A stretch of 64,000 bases of DNA, taken from the NCBI GenBank assembly GCA_035772405.1, contig JAYKKM010000113.1:186001-250000 (forward strand), written 5' to 3'. The notes below the pieces were generated by a model. It worked only from the letters and a program-made list of their open reading frames with translations, searched no databases and was not told the origin of the DNA. Position numbers and translations under genes: made by a program. This DNA comes from Chrysogorgia sp. JL179-B06 (Eukaryota; Cnidaria; Anthozoa; Scleralcyonacea; Chrysogorgiidae). Below are positions 10,083 to 19,332 of the stretch, piece by piece; the stretch's first letter is position 1; each line of letters begins with the position of its first letter.

Positions 10083-10290
10083 TATCAGGGCTTTAATAGC
10101 GATATCTAAGGAACTAACGACGGTGAAAACAGTGTCTCGCCGATTAAAACATCCAACAATGATTCCTCAAGCACGTCCTTCTTCTTCGTCGAAAATAACT
10201 GCTCCAGAATCGCCTTCACATGAAAACTGTTTTCTCGGAATGCTTAGCAAGAAACAGTTATAAGCCCAGAACTCGTTCTTTCTTCCATTT
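10083..10290 (-). pseudogene. Partial copy of the serine-protease-like gene (C-terminal end)
   Basis: This stretch aligns by eye with 59797-59980, in the same orientation. Both contain GGGCTTT-ATAGCGATATCTAAGG, CCAACAATGATTCC-CAAGCACGTCC, GAAAATAACTGCTCCAGAATC and CAGTTATAAGCCCAGA. It covers the part of the minus-strand protease gene that encodes the catalytic GDSGA motif and downstream strands. Indels break the frame, and the Asp-Ser region is altered. A decayed duplicate or retro-copy of the gene at 59.7-61.7 kb, or of a relative, is the simplest reading. Confidence 0.75.
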
Positions 10291-10447
10291 TAGGGATTTT
10301 TTACGACACGTTTTACACTCCCGTTCCATGGAGATATACTGTACTTCTCCTGTCAGGAAATCCTATTGTGTAATTCCTGACCATTTTGCGAATTGTCTCT
10401 TCAGAATACCTTACGCTGAAGTAACGACTTATTTTTCTATGTCGATG

Positions 10448-10560
10448 CGTTTGAGATCTTGAACAGTTCTTCGCACTGTTTTCCGAAGGGTTTCTTCCTC
10501 ATAGGAATCCCGTACTCTAAACACTAAAGTTAGATAAGCCATAATACGGCAAAAATGGTG
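10448..10560 (-). pseudogene. Fragment related to the conserved short ORF of the palindromic element
   Basis: GTTCTTCGCACTG-TTTCC-AAGGGTTTCTTCCTCAT is shared with 40755-40802 and, inverted, with 33231-33280. On the minus strand it encodes DSYEEETLRKTVRRTVQDL, matching ESYEEETLWKAVRRTVEDL of the 33.2 kb ORF. This shows that a second, older copy of the palindromic element's non-polymerase sequence exists here. Confidence 0.6.
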
Positions 10561-10769
10561 TTGTGATAGGCGTTGTGTTGGGTTTTAGAAAATTTATAAC
10601 TATTGTAAATTCTAGGTAGGGTGAGGGGTGGTGAAGAATAAGTATAACTAACAAGTATAACTGAATTCACTTGCCACTGACTCGTACCCTGCAGTCGTCC
10701 ATTATCGTAAGCAATAAATTATTGACATACTGTACCTCGAATCAAACCCTGATACTTAACCTCCTGAAT

Positions 10770-11216
10770 CAAACTTATTTTCGGTTATTTAAAATTGCTG
10801 TCTGCCAAGTGTGAAAAAAATATTTTTGGTTATTTAAAATTGCTGTCTGCCAAAGAAGGGTGAAAAATTATTTTTGGTTATTTAAAATTGCTGTCTGCCA
10901 AGTGTGAAAAATTATTTTTGGTTATTTAAAATTGCTGTCTGCCAAAAAAGGGTGAAAAATTATTTTTGGTTATTTAAAATTGCTGTCAGCCAAGTGTGAA
11001 AAATTATTTTTGGTTATTTAAAATTGCTGTCTGCCAAGTGTGAAAAATTATTTTTGGTTATTTAAAATTGCTGTCAGCCAAGTGTGCAAAATTATTTTTG
11101 GTTATTTAAAATTGCTGTCTGCCAAGTGTGAAAAATTATTTGTGGTAATTTAAAATCGCTGTCTGCCAAGTGTGAATAAAATTATTTTTGGTTATTTAAA
11201 ATTGCTGTCTGCCAAG
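10770..11216. repeat. Minisatellite, 44-47 bp unit, about ten copies
   Basis: The unit is built on TTTTTGGTTATTTAAAATTG, then CTGTCTGCCAAGTGTGAAAAA. Units start near 10770, 10826, 10869, 10913, 10960, 11005, 11049, 11093, 11137 and 11182. Two length classes alternate (ending CCAAGTGTG or CCAAARAAGGGTG), suggesting a higher-order dimer at the left end. One more unit lies at 12094-12165, beyond an inserted TIR element, so the array was originally longer. Confidence 0.95.
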
Positions 11217-12093
11217 CAACCTCGTACCCAGGCTTTTCACCCGCCTCGCCGGGCGAAAATCCTGGAAGACCTGCTAAACGATTTTGTGTCAGGGGAGGGG
11301 TGGTCTTAAACACGTTGAATTGACGAAGACACTGGACGAAGCCAACAAATTCTAATAAAAATAGCGGATCAATCGAGGCGTGCGTTCGAACCGATTGTTT
11401 TCCTTCGAAGTCTTCACGTTGCTTTTACTACAAGCAATCACTGAGGAATCGCTACTCAAGTATGTTTGACCAGATCAGACGGTTATCGTAATATTAGAAA
11501 TATAAACGAAGTTGAAGAGCTTCAATGCCATTTTTGATATGGATCAACTTATGGGCGCTCAATACAACTTTGTGTTTACTCACAGCGAATCATTCTTGTC
11601 TTGCAAATTTGGTTGAGAATTATTACACAGCAAGCTGTGTCAAGAAAGAGTGTGTGCCATAGTGATCGATGAAGCTCATAAGATGCGCGAATGAGTCGTC
11701 GCTGGAACGTTTCAGGCCATAAATGTGTTCTGCTATGGCAAGCAAACTATATATAAATAAATTATAAATAATTTTTTGAAAACTTTGCATCGCCAACACT
11801 GCGACAAAGGCGACAAGCGTTGGAAAGTCGCAAGAAGACTTGTAACTTTTTTAGGAGAATTGATATAACGTTAATTGACATATTCCAATAATCGTAGACG
11901 TGCGTTCGAAAGAAATGACCAAAGAGATGAGCTGTCATATCTTGGCTAACGTCAACAAACACTTTGTCATCCCTCCCTAAACTAACATAGTAACGCTAAT
12001 TAAAAATCTGCTAGATTTTAGCAGTTCACATGACCAGCGTCTACCAGGGTTTTTGCTCAGCGAGTCCGGGTGAAAAGCCTGGGTACGAGTTTG
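11217..12093. mobile_element. 877 bp TIR element carrying a RecQ-like helicase remnant, inserted in the minisatellite
   Basis: The ends are inverted repeats: CAACCTCGTACCCAGGCTTT at 11217 and its near-complement ending GGGTACGAGTTTG at 12093. Internal arms include CACCCGCCTCGCCGGGCG against CTCAGCGAGTCCGGGTG. A 9 bp direct repeat, TCTGCCAAG, flanks it (11208-11216 and 12094-12102). This suits a 9 bp target duplication of the Mutator-like type, but the repeat is also part of the minisatellite unit, so the exact duplication is uncertain. Interior: RecQ-like helicase pieces, otherwise non-coding. Confidence 0.75.
11569..11712 (+). pseudogene. RecQ-like helicase fragment (DEAH box)
   Basis: The frame reads FVFTHSESFLSCKFG, a stop, ELLHSKLCQERVCAIVIDEAH and KMRE, a stop, then VVAGTF. 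The order of a 'xxSxESxL' block, a variable helix and then VxAIVIDEAH matches motif II (Walker B, DEAH) of RecQ-family ATPases and the segment before it. Downstream sequence to about 11960 has further weak helicase-like character. Two in-frame stops within 48 codons show that it is dead. It may be captured host sequence or the remains of an element-encoded helicase. Confidence 0.6.
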
Positions 12094-12165
12094 TCTGCCA
12101 AGTACGTGTGAAAACATTATTTTTGGTTATTTAAAATTGCTGTCTGCCAAGTGTGAAAAAATATT
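12094..12165. repeat. Minisatellite remainder right of the TIR element
   Basis: Partial unit at 12094-12115 and a full unit at 12116-12160 of the 10770-11216 array (TATTTTTGGTTATTTAAAAT then CTGTCTGCCAAGTGTGAAAA). Confidence 0.9.
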
Positions 12166-12227
12166 TGGTTATTTGATATAACCAAATTACACGATGGCAT
12201 TTAGTTTGGTTATTTGATATAACCAAA
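12164..12227. repeat. 64 bp double-palindrome repeat, copy 1
   Basis: Two copies of the 23 nt palindrome-like word beginning TTTGGTTATTTGATATAAC are separated by 18 nt. The same 64 bp arrangement occurs at 56649-56712. Each word is nearly self-complementary (TTGGTTAT...ATAACCAA). Its first bases overlap the minisatellite word TTTGGTTATTT. Confidence 0.85.
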
Positions 12228-12744
12228 TTGTGAGTTAATAATCACGGTGGTGTTAAACAATTGAAACTGAGACAGAGGCATTGGTTGTAATGAATTGTGG
12301 CAAAAAGAGATAGCACGGAAGTAGTTGGACCGGGAGGAGGGTGTCCTATCCGGCGGCCTGAAATGGGGATCGCCCATTTCAGAGAGACATTGACGAAGTC
12401 TGAGGGGTGCTCAGCCCTTGTAGGTCAAAAATGCCTTTAAAAATGCCTTCAAAAATCCAAATCCTTCACGTGGGTGAAGGGTGTGAGGCACAGCACTTCT
12501 GTGAAGTGATAAGGATATCACCACTTCCTGCCACGAATTAAACGCAGTGATAATTCCCTCCACTGAAAATTTAGGATGTATTACTTATGAAAATTTATTT
12601 ATAGAGGTTAAACCGAAGAATGGTGTAACACCGACAGTTCGCAGTAAGCAGTTTTGAACAGAACTAGATATACCTAATTTCCTAAATATGTTTTTGCAGA
12701 AAAATATTTATGTACAGTAGCCTAAATTCTAAAATTATTTTTAA
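12228..12744. other. Non-coding terminal region of the first DIRS element
   Basis: No ORF. It contains short inverted stretches (ATGGGGATCGCCCAT near 12363 and CACTTCTGTGAAGTG near 12495). It lies directly downstream (minus strand) of the tyrosine recombinase gene and probably includes the 3' terminal repeat of the DIRS element, but the mate repeat is not in the window. Confidence 0.45.
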
Positions 12745-13671
12745 TTACTGAATCACGGCCCTTGTAAGTTGATCAGGAATAGTCAGGAGAACTTCTTTTG
12801 GAGTATGGATATACGTCTCGAAACAGTCAGAAGACCAACGTCCAAGGGTTTTTATCAGCCATGTTGGGGCACCAGCGGTAGTAGCAGCTCCAATTCTGAA
12901 GCTGTGGCTTGCATATTCGGTTGAATTGCGGCCACAGATGGATAGAAGACGCCGAAAGTGCGTGGTCAGGGATGTACGAGTCAGAGGCAGGTTGTTCTTG
13001 AAATGGAAGAGCGATTCTTGGTTGTTGTGATGCGGATGTTGCAAAAGATATCTGCGCATTGCCCTGACTGGGCAGAGATTGTTCTTAGTTGTTGCAATTA
13101 ACAAACGACATCCTACGCTAAAAGGATCGGTCTTTGACTGTTTAATGAGGACTTCGTAGTAGGTTGGTGAGGTGATGCTTGGGTAGAAGGTTATGTCGTT
13201 AGCTGTAAGGTGAACGGATGCGTCGAAAGGACCATTGGTGGTAAACTCGCTACAGCGAAGAAAGGCGAAATGCTGCCCAGAATATGACGTAGTCAGTATC
13301 AAAAGTTAGCTGAGTTGAAGTACATTATAGAGACAGTACAGCATTTCAATAGTGATAGGACGGCGAATTGGCGTCGTTTGGCCTTGAGAACGTTTGACCG
13401 CTTTTAAAATTTGAGTGAGATATGGCATTTTGTGCATTTTAACTGGGGATTGGAAGAGGATATGAAGGTGCGCTACACCTGCGAGATAATTTTTGATTGT
13501 CGCGTAAGACAATGTAGTGGACATTTGAGCAACAAAATACACAAGTGTATTTTCTAAAGCTGGTAGAAGTAGTGTTACAATTCCTTGAGATAAACAGAAC
13601 TTAATAAATTGTTTAATCCCTGTAGCATACGTGCGGTGGGTCGCGGCCGACCAGGAAGAGCGTTTGAACAC
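12745..13671 (-). pseudogene. DIRS tyrosine recombinase, one frameshift
   Basis: The N-terminal part (13671-13306) is a core-binding-like domain (WSAATHRTYATGIKQFIKFC, IKNYLAGVAHLHILF). The catalytic part (13302-12745) has FAFLRCSEF (Arg I), LIKQSKTDPF (Lys/beta hairpin), ASHSFRIGAATTAGA (His-x-x-Arg), IKTLGRWSSDCFETYI (Trp then nucleophile Tyr). These are the R-K-HxxR-W-Y residues of DIRS-group recombinases, which insert a circular cDNA without target duplication. A frameshift near 13304 separates the two parts and a few residues of the Arg I helix are lost. Orientation agrees with the RT/RNase H upstream at 13.7-14.5 kb. Confidence 0.9.
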
Positions 13672-13677
13672 GAAATG

Positions 13678-14528
13678 TTAAAACGGGGTCGTGAATTCTG
13701 GGATGATACAAGACAGAGTGGAGGCGTTCGGAGCCAGTGTTCTGAATCGATCCATCTGAAATCGAGACAAAGCATCGGCTATACCATTGTTTACACCGGG
13801 AACATGTCGGGCTTGGAAAGAAAAGTTGTAATTAAGGGTGTGTAATGTAATGCTCCTGACCAAGGTCATGATCTTATCTGATTTTGATCTCTTCGAGTTT
13901 AAGATTTCGACAACAGATTGATTGTCGGACCAGAAAACTATCCGTTTGTTAGCCCACTTGTGACCCCATAGTTTGCAAGCTATGTAAATCGGGAAAAGCT
14001 CTTGCCATTCTATAGATATTCCTAGCTCCTTTGAAGTTGTTTGGTGGGGAAGCCACTTTCCTTGGAACCATTCGTTAGCTAGGAACCCCCGTGGCCTATC
14101 GAACCAGATGCGTCTGTGAAAAGCTCAAGATCGGGGAACTGGGTTTTGGATTGCTCGAGAAAAAGGGAGAACCCATTCCAAAATTTCAAGAAAAGCTTCC
14201 ACACTAACAAATCTTTCTGGAAACCACCAGAGCCCGGTAACCTAATGCGATGGACAGGTTGGGTGACACCTCGCGTGAGGTTTATCATCCGTTGGAGAAA
14301 GACCCAGCCGGGAGCAACGACCCGACACGCGAACTGAAGATGACCGATTAAGGACCGCAGTTCGCGCAACGTGCATGATGTTTTAGCCTCCCAGGAGCAT
14401 ACGGCTGTTTTGAGGCGCACAAGCTTATCTTCAGGAAGACGAGCTTCCATTTTGGTTGAATCTAGGGTTATTCCTAAGAATTCGAGTACCAGAGATGGGG
14501 CAAAGGTCTTCCCCGGGGCAATAGGGAT
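13678..14528 (-). pseudogene. DIRS reverse transcriptase C-terminus and RNase H (C-terminal half of the split element)
   Basis: From high to low coordinates: NIPIAPGKTFAPS and LEFLGITLDSTKMEARLPED (RT palm end/thumb, 14515-14430), CTLRELRSLIGHLQFACRVV (connection), then RNase H with LELFTDASGSIGHGG (Asp, about 14100), WQELF (Glu, about 14005), FWSDNQSVVEI (Asp) and ADALSRF (last Asp, about 13765). A frameshift near 14095 splits RNase H. The RT N-terminal half lies at 27.2-27.7 kb on the same strand, separated by the 12.6 kb insertion. The join falls at GCTAAAC, duplicated on both sides. Confidence 0.88.
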
Positions 14529-14535
14529 GTTTAGC

Positions 14536-14763
14536 CACAGAATAGGAAATGAACAGAAGGGCGACTCGCGTCGGAACCTTTGATGTTTTTGTCCTCGCGC
14601 ATGTCGTCGCGCGCATCTCGGCCGCCATCTTCCTAGCCAGTAAAACTCCAGCCAGTTCAACAGTAAACAATAGAGCGAAAACCGAAGTTGGATAATTGCA
14701 ACGGGTATATCTCAAAATTTTGGTCGATGTTTTTCAAACCACGACTTTAATATCCAAAAGAGA
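14536..14763 (+). repeat. Left terminal inverted repeat of the 12.6 kb element, with promoter/exon-like features
   Basis: It pairs with 26991-27178 on the other strand. Shared blocks include GAAATGAACAGAAGGGC, CCAGTTCAACAGTAAACAA and a TATA-(T/A)CTC stretch, and both copies end in a GGTAAG splice-donor-like word (14762-14767 and, inverted, near 26990). The left copy also has GGCCGCCATCTTCC, a YY1-type site common in animal core promoters. This suggests a promoter and non-coding first exon lie inside the terminal repeat. Confidence 0.5.
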
Positions 14764-15121
14764 GGTAAGTTTTTCTATTTTATTTCGTTAGAAAGTAAAT
14801 TAACATATTTTAAACACGTGATTTTATGATTTGATGCGGCACAATTTTTGTCGCTTTTCTCAATTTCTCGCACGCTCACTCTCAGGGCAAGTTTTTTGTT
14901 TGATAAAATATATTCAAGGTCCAGCAATTATAATTTTTCTTTGCAAAGTAAGCTAGGCTAAGGTAATAAGTGATATAAATGAAATAAACCACGGATTTTA
15001 CGTTGTTCTTTACTTACAAATGTTCAATATATTTACTGTCTTTTTTTGCATATGAAAAGTTGCGATTCGCAAACTTCAAACTGTATAAATGAATGCTCAA
15101 TCGTAAAAATAACTTTTGCAG

Positions 15122-15265
15122 GAAAACAAGAGGGAATTCAGGACAACTTTGGAACGTAACAGGAATACTATGCAATTTCCTCAGGATATTTTTACAGGCA
15201 CTCTTGGTATATATGGAGAAGTTTGCTATGAAGGCATCTTCAAGTTGTTAATGTACTCCAAGTAA
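15122..15265 (+). other. Possible second exon with a 47-codon open frame
   Basis: AACTTTTGCAG (3' splice-site-like) precedes 15122. From there the frame reads ENKREFRTTLERNRN and PQDIFTGTLGIYGEV, ending in TAA at 15265. Joined to the donor at 14763 the frame stays open for about 25 further codons upstream but has no ATG. It could be the end of an element-encoded protein or a chance frame in a non-coding transcript. No family recognised. Confidence 0.25.
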
Positions 15266-17104
15266 AGTGTTGCTGAAGCATGGAGCCATCCAAAACTTTT
15301 GAAGTAGCACAGCAACTTTCTGTAATCATCCAGGTTGTCTGACACCAGAGGCAAGTTGAACACTTGTGCTTTTAAAGTATTGTACATGTCATGTATTTTA
15401 TTGTCACCTTCTGAATAAGTTTTTGTTTCTGACCAACTTGGGCTGCTGGATTAAGATTATTAATGTAGATTTTGTCTTGGAATTTAAACAATTTTTTAGA
15501 TTGTTGGAGAACATACAGTCTTCCAAATGCTTGGTATATAATTTGTAATTTTTGTACAAATATTCAGGAGTTTTGTTCAGTATTATTATTATAAGCATTA
15601 TTTAAACACGATAAAAAAGGTTACAGCGTAGCTGATGTGGTCGTGCATATGCACGACCACATCAGCTACGCTTTAATGATTATTACTATAAATACGTATA
15701 CGCAACAACCCCTCGCCCAATTGCTGTTTGAAACATACAGTACAGCAATTCTTTTAGTTCTAAATTACTTGAATTAGATACTTGAATGCCACTTCATTTG
15801 CCAAACTACAGTAAATAAATTTTCAGTGGACAATATCTCTCAGAGCTTTGTATTGTCTGAATTTAATTGTTTCATAGGACATCAAAATAAATACATGTAG
15901 AAAAATTAAACTGTTTAATTTTTTAGTGCAGCAACAGAATAGTGGGGGGTCTACTGTTGTTTCTACCATCAATCACTAAGAAAGAAATTACTTTTATCAC
16001 AATATTGATGACTCACGAAATAATCAATGCAGTATTTTGTATATAGACACCAAAGGCTGTTGAAGGAAGAAAGTGCATCTCTATCATACAATGAGTGTCC
16101 TTTAAAAAAATCAAATTCGTTCAAATGTCTACGGATGGCATGCATATAGTGCAAATGTATAGGGGTCCATTCAAATTAGTTTTACTAAGACGTATTAGGA
16201 ATTCTACTCCAATTGTTGGTGTGGATAGATTATATACAGTAGGTTGATAATTCTACCCACATTGGACTACTGTGATGTGGAGCTGGCAGGAATATGGATA
16301 ACTAAATATTGATGGTCATAATCAGATGTCTCTATATACATGTCAGGGAAACTGATCTTTTCTAAGTGGGGACTTGAAACTGATTGGTTAATAGAAATCC
16401 CAAGTTTTGTACCTCTTGTATTAGAAGCAAGTTACATTGTGTAATGCTAGTTAGGAAATTCCATGGCATTTTAACATCATATCTACCAGTAAAGAGCTAT
16501 TTTCCATGTTTAAATTAATCTGTTCATACATGTTATAGCACCATTATCAATTGCCTTAATTGACAATATGTGAAGGATATACAACTTTTGAGTTAAAATT
16601 AGTTTTTGTAACATTGTACTGCACATTTGTGAATATGTGTTGAAATTTGTAACAACTGTAATTTGTTAGAAAACAAGACCCCCATATATTGATACCAGTG
16701 TTTAGCATTGAAGGGGCTATCCTGTATAAATATTATTGTATTATTATTATTATTATTAATACTAATAATAATAATACATTAACAATAATACTACTAATAA
16801 TAATGCCTAATGCAGATTGCAGATACCATATTTGCCATGTAACAAAGCATATATATGGCATTGTGTACTATAGTATCTAAATTATATCACCGTGCACATA
16901 TATATTATAACCTATATTCAGAATGCCATGCCTAGTCTGCTTGTCGACAATGATCTAGCTAACACACATAGTAGTGTCAACATACCCAATGTGAACATAA
17001 TAATAATAAGCTGTATTTTACATTGACAGAATAAGTTGTGACAAAACATGGACGTCAAGATCATATTGTCAGAAACATAATATTCCTAGTTGAAAAAAAT
17101 TATA
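15266..17104. other. Non-coding interior of the 12.6 kb element
   Basis: AT-rich, no supported gene. It holds a perfect 48 bp palindrome (15625-15672, separate entry) and TTA/AAT microsatellite runs at 16735-16805 that are partly inverted to each other (ATTATTATTATT then AATAATAATAAT). Short ORFs look random. Confidence 0.55.
15625..15672. repeat. Perfect 48 bp palindrome
   Basis: AGCGTAGCTGATGTGGTCGT followed by GCAT is mirrored exactly by its complement, 24 nt per arm with no spacer (centre GCATATGC). The flanks stop matching at once (C at 15624, T at 15673). It could form a cruciform or a strong RNA hairpin. Confidence 0.95.
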
Positions 17105-17160
17105 ACCTTCTTATTGCCAGTGACGGCCTCTAACCATTGAGCCATCGAGATTCAGATGGA
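17105..17160 (-). repeat. tRNA-derived SINE head remnant
   Basis: On the minus strand: CTCGATGGCTCAATGGTTAG then GGCCGTCACTGGCAATAAGA. It has a Pol III A-box (TGGCTCAATGGTTAG) and a tRNA-like anticodon arm, but the B-box is not preserved. It aligns with the plus-strand copy at 17311-17360. Confidence 0.5.
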
Positions 17161-17310
17161 AAGAGGTTACAATGATGCAATGATATATGTACTGCCTATG
17201 CACAGCAGTTACTATATATTTCAGTAATGACTAATGATTGGGTGTGTTAATATATACACTGCTGTTATATCAATAGAATCAGTACATCAATGTAACGTTC
17301 ACTCACCATC

Positions 17311-17375
17311 TTGGTAGCTCAATGGTCAGAGCATCTCACTGGAAAACAGAAAGTTATCCCTGTCTGGGACACAGA
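17311..17375 (+). repeat. tRNA-derived SINE head remnant, inverted relative to the 17.1 kb copy
   Basis: CTTGGTAGCTCAATGGTCAG, then ATCTCACTGGAAAACAGAAAG. A-box present (TAGCTCAATGGTCAGAG), B-box degraded. With the minus-strand copy it forms an inverted pair about 150 bp apart. Confidence 0.5.
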
Positions 17376-17410
17376 ATAATTTTTTGAGGATAATGATAAG
17401 GATTTTTCTT

Positions 17411-19015
17411 GACAATCATAATAATAATAATAATAATAATACAATTTATATAGCGCTTAAACTATCAAAAATATTCTAAAGCGCTTTACATGATATTGAA
17501 TAAAGTAAACTAGATATAGCCTAAAATGCAATCAAGTAATAAAAAGCTAAAAAAACTAAAAAACTAAAAAGGCGAAATGACAATATGCAGTTCGTAACTA
17601 AAGTCAATATGTTATAATGCTATAATGCAGCAGTGTCAACATTCATAGGCCTTCCTAAAAAGGTAAGTCTTCAAATTTCTCTTAAAAGAAAGAACTCCAC
17701 AGCTTTCTCTGATCGACTCAGGGAGAGAGTTCCATAGCGTGGGAGCAGCATACGCGAAAGCTCTGTCGCCCAAGGTCTTGCATTTCGTCTTCGGGATGCA
17801 AAGGAGATGGTGGTCATCTGATCTAAGTTGGTAGCGACTAGTGGGCTTTATCACCAACAGTTGTGAGATGTAGTCTGGTGCCATGCCATTTAGAGCCTTA
17901 TAGACAATGAGTGCGATCTTGAACTCTATACGGAACTTCACGGGTAGCCAGTGAAGATCCTTCAGGATGGGTGTGATATGATCAAACCTCGGAACTAGGC
18001 ATGTTATCCTGGCAGCTGCGTTGAGAACTCTCTGTAATCGAGCACACTGGTATTGCGGGAGACCGGATAGAAGTGAATTGCAGTAGTCCAGGTGACATGT
18101 CACGAAGGCGTGAACCAGTGTTTTAGTAGATTCAGAAGATAGAAATTTCCTAATTTGTCGGATGTTGTAAATGCCTCGAAAGGCTTTGCTACAAACCTTT
18201 CCCACGTGCACATTCATAGACATGTGGTTATCAAACCACGAACCGAGGTTCCGTACGCTCTTGATAGGCTTGATGTTGGACGTACCGACTTTAACAGAGT
18301 CGATTGTAACTTTGGCTATCTGTTGTCGAGTTCCGATAATCAAGAGTTCTGTCATGGTGTCATTGAACATTAGCTTGTGAGATACTAGCCAATCACGAAC
18401 ATCAGCGATACAGGCTTCTATGGCTCTAACAGCATGATCTTGAGTTCCGGTTGATCCTGGCCTGAAGGACATATAAAGCTGAGTATCGTCAGCATATCCG
18501 TGAACTGCTGGAAGATGCTTCTCAACGACCTTAAAGAGTCGTGACACGTATATTAAAACAAGTATTGGACCGAGGCAGCTGCCTTGGGGAACTCCACAGC
18601 TAATTTTATATTTCTCTGAACACTGTTTGTTGACCAGCACACGTTGCGTCCTTCCAGAAAGAAATGACTTCATCCACTTGAGCGCATTACCAGTAACACC
18701 ATAGTCGGACTCCAGAATATCCGTCATGATCTCGTGGTCGATGGTATCGAAGGCCGCACTCAAGTCGAGCAGTAGAAGAAGAGTCACTTCCTGTCTATCC
18801 ATGCTCATGAGAATATCATTCTGAACCTTCAAAAGGGCGGTCTCAGTGGAGTGAAATTTGCGGTATGATGACTGGTTGGTAGGGAGTGGCGCGTTCTCAG
18901 TGCAATGGTCTAAGAGTTGGTGAACAACCACCTTCTCCGTAATTTTAGAGACGAAGGATAGGTTGCTGACAGGTCTGAAACTGTTGAAGATCAGATCGAG
19001 TCCAAGTTTCTGTAT
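17411..19015 (-). mobile_element. L2-type LINE, 5'-truncated
   Basis: The RT reads FRPVSNLSFVSKITEKVV (about 19000), SSYRKFHSTETALLKVQND, LLLDLSAAFDTIDHEI (motif A, about 18755), SCGVPQGSCLGPILVLIYVS (about 18590), HGYADDTQLYMSF (motif C YADD, about 18500) and the C-terminal RNAAARITCLVPRFDHITP and DRAFAYAAPTLWNSLPES blocks. The frame is open from here to the stop at 17636, so the enzyme part is intact. Upstream ORF sequence (19015-19234) is unrelated read-through. The 3' end has the AGCGCTATATAAATTGTATT motif followed by ATT repeats at 17411, typical of L2/CR1 tails. Sequence known only as an animal L2/CR1-like family; truncation removes ORF1 and the endonuclease. Confidence 0.85.
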
Positions 19016-19180
19016 CCATGTAGTGTATCGTCTGTTTCCCCCGAGCTCTCCCTTATTCACTACAACAGTGTATATATTAAGTATTAACACTGACAAGTAT
19101 ACATAGTAATGCTTGTTTATTGCTACAAAATTGTAGGCAAGGCCCAGGTCATATAAACACAGCAATAGTATGCATGTTTT
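19016..19180. other. Unassigned 165 bp between the L2-type LINE and the BEL LTR
   Basis: AT-rich. It resembles neither the LINE nor the right LTR, and may be target DNA or deleted LTR remains. Confidence 0.4.
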
Positions 19181-19332
19181 ATCGAACGCTCTGTTTTTTA
19201 CCCCCCGCGGTCTTAAGGCCCAGTCTCTTTTCAAACATAAATATTAAACAGTCTACATAACATTCCCGGCCTCTAAACAAGGTGTATTGTTTATTAAATT
19301 AACATGTAGACAATCAACTGCTTCTTTTCTCC

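Noticed and set aside
10770..11216. CRISPR-like array (regular 44-47 bp repeats)
   Set aside because: The units are contiguous repeats without unique spacers, and the genome is eukaryotic; it is a minisatellite.
19016..19234. N-terminal extension of the L2-type RT ORF
   Set aside because: It reads through unrelated AT-rich DNA and the BEL LTR segment; the recognisable RT begins near 19015.
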